Shown here piece by piece: positions 25,899 through 36,832 of a stretch of 64,000 nucleotides of DNA (the stretch's first letter is position 1; each line of letters starts with the position of its first letter). A program made the translations under genes and the position numbers. Source of the stretch: Emergomyces orientalis (lineage: Eukaryota; Ascomycota; Eurotiomycetes; Onygenales; Ajellomycetaceae); NCBI GenBank assembly GCA_002110485.1, contig MOWL01000071.1, forward strand, positions 527,377-591,376, written 5' to 3'. Under the pieces are notes generated by a model. It ran no database searches. It was not told the DNA's origin and saw nothing but the letters and a program-made list of their open reading frames with translations.

Positions 25899-26919
25899 GT
25901 GAAGAACCTCGAAGCAAGTGGCGGCCAGGGAGTTAGTTGGATCGCTATTATTATACCATTATTATTCAGTTTTTACACTGGGTGTTAATTCCCTCCCTCA
26001 TTTTATTGGCGGAGAAGGAAGTGCCACATGGCCTTGATCTCGCGTGTTTGGTTGGCATTGAGAGTGTGGAGAAGGGGGGAATTTTACGTGCATATAGTTT
26101 TGTGTCTGTCCTGCTTACTGCTTATTTTGATTGACTAGTCTTAGTACTTCCTTCTCCTTTTTCGTCCATGATGTAGATATTCTTGGCTACTGATGATTTT
26201 TACAGGCTACCTTGATTTTTGGTGGTTGTTCTGGGTCTTACGTTAAGTTGTAATGCACACAAGGAAAACGAAATAGATAACTGTTGCCATGCATGCATGA
26301 GATATGTTCTATTACCTGTTATGTTTTCATTTTGATTTTTGAATTTTTCTTCTTTTTGGGAACGATATCTTGTACGTAGTGGGACCGACCCGGGATCTAG
26401 ACCTTTACTACCCCTTTTTAGCTGCCAACATCAAGTTTCAGGGGGGTTTTATCACTTCCAACTCTGCAAGATTTAGGAGTAATAATCATGAAAACAACCC
26501 AGTTCCCACAATATTACCTTTTTTCACCCCTCCAGTGTAGGTATATCGTTTGGATAAAAATATGGGCTTAACTTAATTAGCCAGATTAAGCGGCGTGGAG
26601 TTTTGCTCATCACATAGAGGGGATGTTTGTTGGCTCCAAAGGCCTCCCGTCTTTGGCTGCCACACTAATGGTAATAGAAATTAATAGACGTAACTGACTT
26701 AGACCCGAATGGGTATTATAGAAATTTCGTAAGTCGCAAAGTACGATAATTGAATTAAGTAGATTGACTTGCTAAGGACGAACACGACTCTACCGACCCC
26801 AATGGTCCTCGTGGTTGTCAGATAACACAACATGCGGCTCTCAATCACCACATGCGTCTGTACCAATTACCACCAAATAGAACCAAATAAACAACCCTGG
26901 AAACTGGATGTGAGGATAA
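25899..26919. other. Convergent 3' region between cupredoxin and oxygenase genes
   Basis: About 1 kb between two stop codons facing each other. It is T-rich near the cupredoxin stop, as usual for fungal 3' ends, with no supportable gene. Confidence 0.55.
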
Positions 26920-28167
26920 TTAGGTATAAATCCTGCGACTCATCATTTCCGTCCCCATATTCTTTTCATAATCAATTTCCTTATGCAGCGCCGGTCGATT
27001 TCCTAACGCGCGACGAATAATCCAGTCCTTGCTCTTAATCTCCTCCTCCACCACCACCGCCCCCGTTTCGTCCCTAAGCGCAAGCGGCGGGATACAATCA
27101 CTTCCCTCCAGCCGCTTTAGAATGATATCATCCTCTGGCCGTGAAAAGTACACTAGGCTATATCTGGTAGTCTCGGCCTGTGGCCCAGGGGGAGACACCA
27201 CTCTGTGTATATTAGAGCGTAAAAGTCCATTCGTGAACTTCACCATGGCATCGCCGAGATTTATGATCGCGTGACCGGGTAAGGGGCGCACATAGCACCA
27301 CTCCGCGTCCCGGCCTGGTGGCAAGATTTGAAGGCCGCTTACTCGGTTGAAGAGGACAGTTACGCTGCCAAAGTCTGTGTGCTGACCTAGTGCCGTGCGT
27401 CTGTCGTCTGGGGGTTGCGGTGGCGCTTTGATCAGTCGTACCTGGTCTCCACCGATAGCATGGAGGCGGTGCAGGTTTGCTAGGGTAGATGGAGGCAGGC
27501 GGAGCTTCTCATTCAACAAGTTCAGGACCGTGGTCACGATGCTGTGGGCGTTGGTCATGAATGATTTGAAAAGTGGTCGAGATTTTTGGAGGATGTCCGG
27601 CGCTGGTAGGGGCTCTGAAACTCCGAAGATATCGTCCTTGGAAACCTAGTTAATTTGGTTAGCGCTTCCTTGATGAACTGTGCCCAGCTACCCTAGTAGC
27701 TAACATTATGATACGCATATAATTTTTATATCCAGAATCATCAAAAACACTAGGTGCTGCAAGTTTGGGTGGTTGTTTTTTTTTGGGGGGGTTTTTTTTG
27801 AAAGGGGCAATGATACATTATAAAATTCATTCCTGTCAGGGTTCCCTTGCTTGTCAACGACTGCTGCGCCTGTCTCTTTGTATCCGAAATATGAATTCTC
27901 TTTGCTAAAATCATACCGCCGCTTCTCGTCTAGGTCTAGCTCGAATAGCTGCTCCCCGATGCCGAAGAGTTGATCAGCATCTGCAAGGATCGCACTGCCG
28001 CGCAGGTCGAGATAGAAGAACCCCAAGTCCTTGCATGCGCTGTAGAAGCGTTCCACTTCGGTCTCTTCATGGCTTAGGAGCTTTTCCAGCGAGAGACGAA
28101 GAAGCGGGGCGCACGGTACGTCATCTGCAAACGGAGGGATTCCGGCGAAGTTCTTTTCATAAGACAT
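26920..28167 (-). CDS. 2-oxoglutarate/Fe(II)-dependent oxygenase (isopenicillin N synthase-like)
   Basis: Exons 28167-27817 and 27645-26920 (- strand) give 358 residues. Splicing at GTATCA...ACTAG joins NEFYN to VSKDDIFGVSEPLP without loss. Residues 1-117 carry the N-terminal DIOX_N region of the family. The catalytic jelly roll follows with H206-x-D208 (HTDFGSV) and H264 (NIHRVV) as iron ligands, and R278-x-S280 (RYS) for the 2-oxoglutarate carboxylate. All four key positions are intact. Family members are cytosolic oxidases of small molecules, from beta-lactam or gibberellin biosynthesis to general catabolism; nothing nearby fixes the substrate. The intron (171 bases) contains long A, C and G homopolymers. 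The gene is divergent from POP4 across about 610 bases, so the two may share a promoter region. Confidence 0.9.
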
Positions 28168-28779
28168 GCTCTTTATTGTTCATGGGATTATTGACATAAA
28201 TGTTGAGATTGTACCGTACAAGATGGAGTAAGTATAGAGATTTTGACCAGTGGGGAATAGGAGCAGTTTCATGGCATCTATGTTTGGCACCATGGTTTTT
28301 AGGTCTGATCAGATAGCCGTTGATAAATGCTCCGCGCTGCATTAATTTCCCCGATCTGTGAGGCGGGGAAGGGCAGAAATGCCGAGGCCTTGTTTCTTGT
28401 AATGAGTTTCAGGCAGAGATATGTGAAATCTAGTGGGTGGGGAGTTTTAACGGCTATGAATTTGGAGTTGGAATATGCCCTATCAACCGTTTAAGTCTGT
28501 AGCAGGTTGCACACGCCATTAATGAACTGCTAGCATGTCCGCATTGGACATCTTTAGCCAGTATATGCCAGATATTAGGTTTGGATTAATTAAAAGAGAC
28601 GCCCAAAATATCCTGCTGCTGTTGTAGCGAGGTTGGAAATAAGAATTGTGGATGGATAGATTGCGGGGGTCGGGAGTGGCCTGCTTAGTCACCACAGCTG
28701 CTCCGAATTTCAATATTTCCCAAACATCGGATATGACATGACATCGCATGGACGCTGATGAATAGCCTCCACGTCAATA
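28168..28779. promoter_or_regulatory. Divergent promoter region, oxygenase / POP4
   Basis: 612 bases between two ATGs that point away from each other. No coding frame or clear TATA box is visible. It must hold the start sites of both genes. An RNase P subunit gene would be expected to be expressed constitutively, whereas the oxygenase could be conditional. Confidence 0.5.
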
Positions 28780-29571
28780 ATGGCAACTTCCGATGCTGCT
28801 CCCAATACGCGCACCCATATTGCACAGCAGCTGATATCCCGCGCACATTCACCTAATACAGCTTCTGACCTCTTCACGGAGAGAGTAAAACAAAAACCTC
28901 TCTTCCTACGCCCGACATCTCCAACACCTGCCGACAACCGTTCTCGTCGGCGACTCCACCGTTTGCGGAAGAAGGAATATTTCTTGCGGAAGCAAAAACC
29001 TAAACCCCTCTCTGCTCGAGAGCAAAGGGCTACCGGCATCTACGACCTACCGAAGGATGAGATCAAATATGACGTCTTTAGAGGCCTTCACCAGATGTGG
29101 ATTGAATACATGCACGACGTCTTGGATTTGAAACGGGATAATCCCAAAACTTACATTAATCCTTTAATCCATGGGAGTCTACTCGCTAGCGCAGATTTCC
29201 ATGGAGCTGAACTTGAGATCGTACGTAGCAGATGTGTTAGTCGCGTTGGAGTGAAGGGCATAGTTGTTAGGGATTCCAAGTTTACATTCATTGTGGTGAC
29301 GGAGAAGGATGAAGCCAAGAGTAAGTTGCGAGATTGTGTATAATTTCTATTCGCTATGTATCCCGTAATGTTTTGGCTAACATATTTCCTAGCAATCCCA
29401 AAAGAGCATACAATATTTCGTTTTCAAATCCCCCTTCCTACCAGTGAGGGCAAAGACCTGAAAACGGACCAGAATAATCTTATTTTCGAACTACATGGGA
29501 GCCAGTTCGAGAATCGACCCGTTGATAGAGCTAACAAAAAATTTAAGTGGAAGAATTTGGACTATCTTTGA
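28780..29571 (+). CDS. POP4: RNase P/RNase MRP protein subunit Pop4 (Rpp29)
   Basis: Exons 28780-29320 and 29393-29571 give 239 residues; the 72-base intron is GTAAGT...CTAG with a CTAAC branch site. The first 85 residues are polar and basic. From about residue 120 the protein shows the Rpp29/POP4 Sm-like barrel: LIHGSLLASADFHGAELEIVRSRCVSRVGVKG (the conserved H/G-A-x-hydrophobic pattern), then GIVVRDSKFTFIVV and, in exon 2, IFRFQIPLP, ending in ELHGSQFENRP followed by a basic tail. Pop4 is a core protein of nuclear RNase P, which trims tRNA 5' leaders, and of RNase MRP, which processes rRNA. Length agrees with fungal orthologues. The start is the first ATG. SEN34, ELP4 and RPB8 follow within 6 kb. 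Confidence 0.92.
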
Positions 29572-31353
29572 ATGCTGCCGAATACCAGGACTTGAAAACC
29601 ACTACCCCCAAAACTCGATTTCTCGCTCGAACTGGTGGTGCACGCTGGACATGCTAAGACATTTGAGCAAAAATAAACACCTGCACGGATCGCCACTCTG
29701 TCTTATGTTCGAAAACTATCCTTGGGGCATCCTTATATCTGGCCGCAATATATCGACAGCAGGGAATTATCCTCCATCAGGGCGATGAATTTGTTCGTTA
29801 GGCCCTTGTGCTTTGGCATGTCGATATCAACCCACGGCTGTACATCCACAACCTTACACAATTGTTTGAAAGGGAGCATCAAGCTGCATTTTACTGGAAA
29901 AGGTCGACAACCTGGACTGCATCCCCGCGTAGCTGCACGAGAAAGGACCTTACTTTATATCGTGCGACATGCACACGGCCATGCTTCTCTTCTGCATGAG
30001 GGGGGGGAGGGGATGAAGTTTCTGTTAAAGGGATACGGCCTCCACTATTTTTTCGATTGGTGGTCCAAGCAGATTTTGTTGTTGAACAACGAAAGACTTT
30101 TTGGGGAGAAGTTCGAGTCAGTATAATAGGACAGCTCAAGGTATTCCATTCCATTGGGCCCGACTTATCTACTAGAACTTTTGATAATGAATGGATGCTG
30201 CACTGTTGTTGAGACGAAAAACTTTCGCGACGTATTTTCTCGTTGATGCTCGGTCATATACTAAATCACCAAAGGTTGAATGACTCGATAAACGGATATC
30301 GGGTTGTTTTCTTCCCTTCATCGGGCAACCGCGATGAAAAATCTTACTATTGTTAAAGCCTACCTCGGTCACGGTAGACGAGATAGCTGCCAGCCCTTGT
30401 TTAGGAAGTCGATTCTAACGGAAGTTGGTGCTAAACCTAGCAAATACCTCTCCGCCAATATGACCTTCTGTGGCTCCTGAACCTCTTTGGAGCAACCCCA
30501 GTCCGAGCAATTGGTTGATATTGCTATATTCTACTTTCAATCATGTTATATAAGACGACGCTTTGAATGGGAATCTAGGAAGTGTGAAATCCCTTCAATT
30601 CGTGCATCAATGTATTTTATGCTTAGTTGTGGATATCACTGCATGGTGTGAATTTTATAAGCTATGGGAAAAAGCCAAGTGGACAAAAATAAGACGTAAG
30701 GATGTTTAGGAAGGGATTTCATTGATTTTATTCATATTAATCATATTATTACTCAATATGTAAGATTGGTGGCGTTTGCCTTGAATGGGTACATCAGGCT
30801 TGTAAATAGCGTAGTATTATACCAACCATGATAATTAAGAGGAAAAGTAATCCAGGGGGAAACTTCGCTCTCAATGTTATTAGTTACCCTGCGTCCAGTC
30901 GCATCGATTGGATATCATTTCGCACTAGGCAATCATTGGCATGATAGGTGGGCGCATTCCCACATAAAAGTTACAGGGCGCGTCGCGGGGCCGTCTATAG
31001 ACATAGCCAAACCCGACCTACAGCATGGTTTTATCGTTGATCCCTTTTAGCGATGAATCAGCTGCAACCTTCCGAGGATTTTTAATGTATCTTGTTGTTC
31101 ACCGCGTTCGTTTGGTGAGGGATCACCCCGTACACCGGTTCTCGGCATGCGGATGGTGAAGTCACGGAAAATACATTCCGTTTGAAGGCCTCTAGCGCAA
31201 GCCATTTCCAGGAAGGCATAATATGCTTCCAGGAATGTAAATTCCATGGTTATGGTATCGATAAGACCTAACTGGCTGTTTCTAGGTGATACCGAGCTTT
31301 TTCCGTGAAAAGTTTCAAAATATATCCACAAAAAACTGTAGGCATCTAGACAT
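29572..31353. other. Convergent intergenic region POP4 / SEN34
   Basis: 1.8 kb between the stop of POP4 and the stop of SEN34. Several frames of 60-130 codons exist on both strands but have neither domain resemblance nor good starts, and they overlap each other. I read this as 3' untranslated and intergenic DNA. A non-coding RNA is possible but not indicated. Confidence 0.45.
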
Positions 31354-32286
31354 TCACATTCCAGCCCATTCGAAACTGAAAGTCCTCACAGCATCAGGAG
31401 AAGACTCGATACGAGATTCATCGGGAGATTCTGCACCTCCGATTAGAAAGCCTTTTTTGACGCCAGTTCCCAATCGGCCGCCAGCGACCAGGTTCATGAT
31501 GTCGAATTCTTCATCCCACTCGGCAGAGACAGCTAGGAAATGGGAGTGGAAACGCAGAGGGTCCCCGGGATAAGCGAGGTATTGGCATCCAAAACGGAGG
31601 CCGGGAGATAGGAAGTACCCCTCCGAGTGTAAATGTGCAAAAAGAGGGTACGACGGTGGTACGTCCGGAAGGGTGGGAGGTGGAGGGGATGAAACTTTTG
31701 GAAATAAACCATCTGATGTGGCGGGAGTGATTCCAAAAACAGCTTCCACAGCAACAGATTGCCCGGAAGGTGTAAGGGTTGAGGAGGAAGTTTGTTCAGA
31801 GTTACCAAAGAGTAGTTCCTCAGACTCCACTTCACGGAAATTTTGACAAGGTGAAGGACTTTGGTTTTGAAATGGTTCTGTCGGTTTAGCCGAGTTTCTC
31901 ATCTCTAATTTCTTGAGAGCTTCCTCTCTCCGTTGTTCCTTACGACCAGCCTGGAGTAATGCTGCTTGACGACCTTCTTGCTCGAGGCTCTGCAGGTAAC
32001 GACGCCGATCCTGGTCCGCTAAGTTTTGCATGCCATCCTCATGAACTTTGATATCATCGACGATATAGGCCACGCCCTTTTCTACCAGTAGTCTTGCCTC
32101 CTCTGGCATGAGCTCTAGGGGAAGTCCAAGGAAGACATTCTGCTGCGGAATTTGAGGTAGGGTTCCTATCAACGCGCCACAGATATGGTGCTCCCGACGT
32201 AGATATGTCGCTATATCGACTGAGAACAGGAAATAATGTCCGGACACTGAAGATATAGGAACTGGCAGGTCTGGAATGCTTCCCAT
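31354..32286 (-). CDS. SEN34: tRNA-splicing endonuclease subunit Sen34
   Basis: Single exon of 310 residues. I chose the ATG at 32286; the three codons upstream in frame begin with TTG. The N-terminal domain includes LRREHHICGALIGTLPQ and the strongly conserved FLGLPLELMPEEARLLVE. A charged coiled-coil-like stretch (about residues 95-145) and a Ser/Pro-rich linker follow. The C-terminal endonuclease domain carries the catalytic triad: Y239 in YPGDP, H247 or H249 in RFHSHF, and K277/K278 in GVKKGFLIGG. Sen34 cuts the 3' splice site of intron-containing pre-tRNAs in the Sen2-Sen34-Sen15-Sen54 complex. The tRNA-Leu(CAA) gene at 22.8 kb has exactly such an intron. The catalytic residues are intact. 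The gene is divergent from a membrane microprotein gene. Confidence 0.93.
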   Translation of the reverse strand: MGSIPDLPVPISSVSGHYFLFSVDIATYLRREHHICGALIGTLPQIPQQNVFLGLPLELMPEEARLLVEKGVAYIVDDIKVHEDGMQNLADQDRRRYLQSLEQEGRQAALLQAGRKEQRREEALKKLEMRNSAKPTEPFQNQSPSPCQNFREVESEELLFGNSEQTSSSTLTPSGQSVAVEAVFGITPATSDGLFPKVSSPPPPTLPDVPPSYPLFAHLHSEGYFLSPGLRFGCQYLAYPGDPLRFHSHFLAVSAEWDEEFDIMNLVAGGRLGTGVKKGFLIGGAESPDESRIESSPDAVRTFSFEWAGM

Positions 32287-32793
32287 GATGACCAATGGGG
32301 CATTGGCCTGGGAATGGTTCTACGTCGTATCTGAATCAACTGGTTGCCAGAAGTTAGCCAGCTCCAATCTATATCATGGGAATAATTGAGAAACAGTGCG
32401 AGTGTGTGTAATGAATCATAAGAGAATTTACGTTTCTCGTCACAGGACTCCATATTGTAATGGGTTATCAGGGGATTGACAGATTTGTAGAGAATTAATC
32501 ATTTTAAGAAGGATGTCTAAAAAGGGACAATTTGATTTCACTTACCAATTACGAATTATCACGAGGGCCCAATCGTCGACTACCCTCAGTAGTAGGATTT
32601 CTGAAGTTGTTCGAGTTTGTGTGAAGACGGAGAAAAATATTCCGATTTTTATATTTCGAGCTAGCAACTGGCAGCATGGTCATGTGACGCTCGTGTTCTC
32701 TCGCTTGGGCCTCGTTGAATCCAAGACAGCTTCCACTTCCCATGTCCTGTGCTGATATTTACTATTATATACAGAGCGGTGCAGTTACTTCAA
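32287..32793. promoter_or_regulatory. Divergent promoter region, SEN34 / membrane microprotein
   Basis: About 500 bases between two divergent starts. Open frames here (for example 32513-32755) show no protein character. No clear TATA box. Confidence 0.45.
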
Positions 32794-33094
32794 ATGAATG
32801 TCATATGGCTTCTTAGCCTCCTTTTATTGGGGCCGATTCTCCTCCTTATTGGTAAGTACTTAGGCAATTGACCACATATTGCGTATATCCCAAGAACTAA
32901 CTCTTGATACAGCCTTTCTGACGTTAACCTCCTGTCTCGGGGATAACTTCCGCGCTAGAATTGCAGGATTCTCTGTCAACCCTCGAGAAGGCGTCTACGG
33001 TCGTAGCTATTTACGGACCATGACAAATAGCGGATCCGCCATGTCCGAGCAGATTGAGCTGGAGGATATGTTAAGAGATCGAGTGGATGATTAG
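32794..33094 (+). CDS. 79-residue single-pass membrane microprotein (unknown function)
   Basis: Two exons, 32794-32851 and 32913-33094, are joined by a 61-base intron with a strong donor GTAAGT, a CTAAC branch site and an ACAG acceptor. The spliced product begins MNVIWLLSLLLLGPILLL, a hydrophobic helix of about 22 residues that could be a membrane anchor or uncleaved signal. A soluble tail of about 55 residues follows (residues 33-79), ending acidic (EQIELEDMLRDRVDD). I do not recognise the family. The frame, signals and compact intron fit a real small gene, and it is wedged between SEN34 and ELP4 with only 69 bases to the ELP4 stop. It is easily missed by gene callers because exon 1 codes 19 residues. 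The alternative is a chance ORF; conservation in relatives would decide. Confidence 0.6.
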
Positions 33095-33163
33095 TATAGT
33101 GATGACGCATGATTGAGATATTGGGTACAGCCTCAACGGCCCAGAAAAAATGGCTAGAGATAC

Positions 33164-34446
33164 TTAGAATTCGAGAGCTTCTTTGCTTGTGCCGCCTGAA
33201 GCGCCAGCTTGCTGCGCTTCGTTATCTCCCTCCACAGGGGGCAGGTTAAACGGCTTGATCGCGAATTTCCTCCTGCTGAGAGTGAAGGCCCAATCGTCAC
33301 CCAAACTGCTATCTCCGCCTCCTCCTCGTTCATGTAGAACAGGTAACCTGTGGATTTTGAGCATGCCCTGTGGCGGTTCTTCCTGTGCTGTGGCTGCTCC
33401 CGATGTTGCAGATGGGCTTGCGTCTGATAAATGTGGGAAGGGTGCCAGCTCGATAACGCCATCGTTCAACAATTCAATCCATCGGGTGAGTCCCGAAGTT
33501 CGAGGGTATAGAGATAGTGGGAAGGTGATCATCGCCGTTACGCGATTGGAGTAGGCTGACAAAATGGCGCGCATAGAATGCAAAAACTGCAACAGGTGTT
33601 CAGGTTGGCTGGAATTTGGGGGGTATAGAGCTGGGGAGAGCAGGGATGGAATGATGATTCGGTGGATGATATTTGGTTGTGAAGTTGAGATTGCGGTAGA
33701 TAATCGATGGAGGGCGGACGTATATGGGGAAGCACTTGGCGTTGAGGTTGAAAGAGGGATATAATTTATAGCAGGGAGAGAGGGATGGGTGAGGCGCTTC
33801 GTTAAATCAAACGTGTGACAGAACACTTGCGGCGCTGGAGATGATTGTGATGAATCTGGAATTTTATCTGCCGTTGGAACTGGGACTGGTTTGATGATTA
33901 TTAGCCTTACGCGCATTTTCACAGAGACTTTTTTATCAGACAATCAAAATCAATGTTAACCAGCGCACCTCTTGACCCCGCTATGCCAGCGCCAAACTCT
34001 CCTAATCGTTCATATCTCCAAGCTATTTTCATTTTCTCCCCCGTGCTTTTACTGGGTTTATCGTCTGCAGCTTCTCCCGCTCCAACAAGCCCAGGAAGAG
34101 CTTTCCCCCACTGCTCACCAACTCCGATAACATGGAGCTGATGGTCTTGAACCACGCCCTCTGCAGCATAATATCTCAACAAAGCACCCGCGAAATCAGT
34201 TGTACCGCTTTCTTCAATCAAAAGCGAATTCCCTAGTACAAATCCCGCATGTCCAGCTAATAAATTATTCAAGGTCGGGGTGCCGGTAGACGTGGTTTGC
34301 CGCCCATCCACAGGTGAGGGGCGGAGCCCTAAAGTAGGTTTGGTCGGTGGTTGCGGAGGTTGTAGAGGTTGCGAACCGGGCGCATTGGGAGCAATTCCAC
34401 GCAATGAGCCTGAGGACAGCCCTATATTCCTTTTGCGGAATGACAT
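33164..34446 (-). CDS. ELP4: Elongator complex subunit Elp4
   Basis: Exons 34446-33969 and 33885-33164 (- strand) give 399 residues; a second in-frame acceptor at 33868 would shorten the product by six residues. The start MSFRKRNIGLSSG is typical of fungal Elp4. It is followed by a Pro-rich stretch and the PAXNEB/RecA-like domain: LNNLLAGHAGFVLGNSLLIEESGTTDF, then MKIAWRYERLGEF, and in exon 2 VFCHTFDLTKRL, LRFLHSMRAILSAYSNR-like helices and the closing basic segment ending in KEALEF. Elp4 forms the Elp456 hexameric ring of Elongator, which acts in modification of wobble uridine 34 in cytosolic tRNAs. The RecA-like fold lacks a classical Walker A motif, as in orthologues. ELP4 is divergent from RPB8 across 437 bases. 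Confidence 0.92.
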
Positions 34447-34883
34447 GATAGCAACAAGAAGAGGGGATCTTGAAAGTTCTACAGATAAAATACTAGAGAG
34501 AAGCTTGTCCGAATATATCAAATCATTCAAAGAATCAATAGCTGCCTGCCGCTGCTTTAGGGCTTCCCTACAGCTTTAGTGTGCACTCCCAGACTTAGTC
34601 ATAAAGCAGCACCACAACCCCCCAAAAAATGATAAGATAGACACAACCTTCCAAAATTTGAAAAAGATCCTTTCGCAACCACATCGCAAAGTTCTCAAGG
34701 CCAGATCAAACGGGAGGGAAAGCGTGTTACTTCTACAATACCCGAGCAATCCCTTCAAAGACATAAAAACAAATTCTTCGTAGCCCTAACAAAAGGCGCA
34801 AAGCTACTTATAATCGCCGGCCCGCAAGCTGCGGCCGAATCCTTCCATTTACCCTTCAAATCAATCCCCCTCCAACCGCAACT
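34447..34883. promoter_or_regulatory. Divergent promoter region, ELP4 / RPB8
   Basis: 437 bases between two divergent housekeeping genes, CT-rich near RPB8. No TATA box or coding frame stands out. A shared promoter for Elongator and polymerase subunits is plausible from the geometry but not shown. Confidence 0.45.
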
Positions 34884-35421
34884 ATGTCCGATCCCGTCCT
34901 TTTCGAAGACACCTTTACCATCACCGCCATCAATGCGCAAAAATACGACCGTGTAGCGCGTATCAACTGCGCATCCTCTGACAACTTGACCACTTTCACA
35001 CTCGATGTGAACACAGAGCTCTATCCCGTCGCGACCGGGGAGTCATTATCCCTGGCACTTGCGTCGACACTTGCTCTCGATGGGAAAGATGATAGCGCGG
35101 GTGGTAAAGGTGCTTGGAGGGATGTTGGCATGGGGGAGCAAACGCTGGCTAATGACTATGACTACGTGTGCCACGGGAAGGTATATCGGTTTGAGGAAGG
35201 GAATACGGCTGAGAATATGTGAGTTGAGATTATTTTGAACTTTTATTTTATTTTATTTTACTTTTTTACTATGGACATTCGAACTAATAAAATCCTTTTT
35301 TGATCATGGGTGTAGGTCCGTTTTCGTTTCTTTTGGAGGACTTTTGCTCTACTTGGAAGGCCCATATAAGAAGCTCAGCCCGCTTAGGATCGATTATATT
35401 TACCTTCTCATGAAAAAGTAG
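34884..35421 (+). CDS. RPB8: RNA polymerases I, II and III shared subunit Rpb8 (RPABC3)
   Basis: Exons 34884-35218 and 35316-35421 give 146 residues, close to the yeast subunit. The protein starts MSDPVLFEDTFTI and shows the OB-fold pattern of RPABC3: DRVARINCASSDN, LDVNTELYPVATGESLSLALASTL, DYDYVCHGKVYRFEE and, across the intron, VFVSFGGLLLYLEGPYKKLSPL. The intron splits the Met codon of AENM|SVFVSFGG and uses GTGAGT...TGTAG. Rpb8 is an essential structural subunit of all three nuclear RNA polymerases, so it is needed for tRNA and 5S synthesis as well as mRNA and rRNA. Confidence 0.95.
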
Positions 35422-35779
35422 TGGATTTATATGCATATACCTAAGGGACTTTACGAGTACCGAGTTGGTGGTTTCTGCGCCTATTCTCGATATGATACGC
35501 ACAAAGACTACGAACGGAACTTTGGGACGCAAGCAACAGTTAGGATAATATTCTTTAGAGCTTGGGCATTTAGCGTGGGCGTTTTCTTTCATCCTTGTGG
35601 TTATAATACCCGAAATAAATTAAACATATTAAAGCTTCAAGGCGGGGCCAGAAAAGAACCAACCTGTATCATCTCTATCAGCGCGTAAAACAAAAAAATC
35701 AAACAGGAATAGGCCACAGAAGGATAAAACAAAGGAAAAGCAAAATAAATAGAACAGGGGAAAAGGAGAAAAGGTTCCG
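35422..35779. other. Convergent 3' region RPB8 / Nudix gene
   Basis: 358 bases between facing stop codons. A-rich on the + strand toward the Nudix gene, consistent with 3' untranslated sequence of a - strand gene. No gene seen. Confidence 0.55.
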
Positions 35780-36832
35780 CTATATATTCGGGTACCCGAG
35801 GCGTCGGTGGAGTCTCGAGCAGATCTCCTCGTAGTCCTTCTCATCTTCTGCCGTTATATATCCATGTCTGATGAGGAAGTCGATAATAACCACCGCGCAA
35901 TTTGGCTTGAAGTTACCCTGTTTCAACTCTGCAATAACTTCTTCAAACTGCATTAGAGTGAACTTCTCCACCTCCCCATCCTTCGGTTTGAGTATTATTT
36001 CTGGGGAAAGCTGGAGATCGTAGATATATTCGCATTCAGGTTGCAATAATCCAGTCTCACCACCAGCCCTCGGGTCACGTTCGTAGACATAACGCAGAGC
36101 GCCTACCGCTGTCGCTTGCATCGCCACTTTTCGATCAAGCGATGCTTCTTCCTCTGCTTCTCGCAACATGCATTCAAACGGCGTTTCACCCGTTGCCATT
36201 CCTCCCGCGACGCTATTATCCAGCATCCCCTTAAAGGTTGATTTTGTCTCTGAGCGTTTTGGGACCCACATCTCGGGCTTTCCCTCTACGTTGGTGTAAG
36301 CTGTCATGTGGATGCCCCAGGTCGGGAGGCCAAAGAGGCAGGCTGCCGAGCGCTCTATGCTGGCGAGTAACTCATTCGTCCCGGGGATGTAAATGGGGTA
36401 TTTTTCATTGCGCCACCCTTTTCCCATGAGGACTTTGAAGGTGTTCCGAGCGGCTTGGAGGGTATCGTCAATTAAAGCAGTCCGTTCATCTGCTGTTGCA
36501 TTTTCAGGCGACATGAGAGTTAATGTGCCGGATTTCCCATCTTTACCTTTGACCACTTTCCATGCTGATTCTGGCCACGAGAACTTTCCCACCTGCTCGT
36601 TGGGCATGTAGCCCAGGATATGGGGGTAACCATTGATTTTGAATTCATAGAATTTAGAAACGTATAACTTGTAGTACACAGGGTCTTCCTGTATATAAGG
36701 GAACCTGAAAAGAGGGGTGTCAGTTAGTTATATATGTTGCTTATCGTTTCTTGTGAGGGTGAGGAGTACAACATACGAATCACACTCCTTGACTATATCG
36801 AGGTAGGATTTGTCCAACTTCACTTCCGACAT
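35780..36832 (-). CDS. Nudix hydrolase, DUF4743/thiamine-diphosphate-related type
   Basis: Exons 36832-36777 and 36704-35780 (- strand) give 326 residues. Exon 1 encodes MSEVKLDKSYLDIVKECDS and splices in frame to FPYIQEDPVYYKLYV. The first half is the DUF4743 region (LGYMPNEQVGKFSWP; FGLPTWGIHMTAY) found before the Nudix domain in the Tnr3/YJR142W group. The Nudix box GGMATGETPFEC-MLREAEEEASL supplies the metal-binding REAEEE glutamates and matches GX5EX7REUXEEXGU. Characterised relatives hydrolyse damaged (oxy- or oxo-) thiamine diphosphate, or form the Nudix half of thiamine pyrophosphokinase fusions. No pyrophosphokinase domain is present here, so a stand-alone clean-up enzyme is the likeliest role. 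Confidence 0.88.

Noticed and set aside
25486..25902. Separate ORF read through the T-run downstream of the cupredoxin domain.
   Set aside because: The poly-Phe stretch is the T29 intron tract. Splicing 25485 to 25583 yields a coherent Thr/Gly-rich linker and GPI-type end in another frame.
2992..28167. Secondary-metabolite cluster formed by the FAD monooxygenase and the 2OG oxygenase.
   Set aside because: The two genes are 22 kb apart, with a tRNA, a zinc-repeat gene and a cupredoxin between them. No synthase, transporter or pathway regulator is present.
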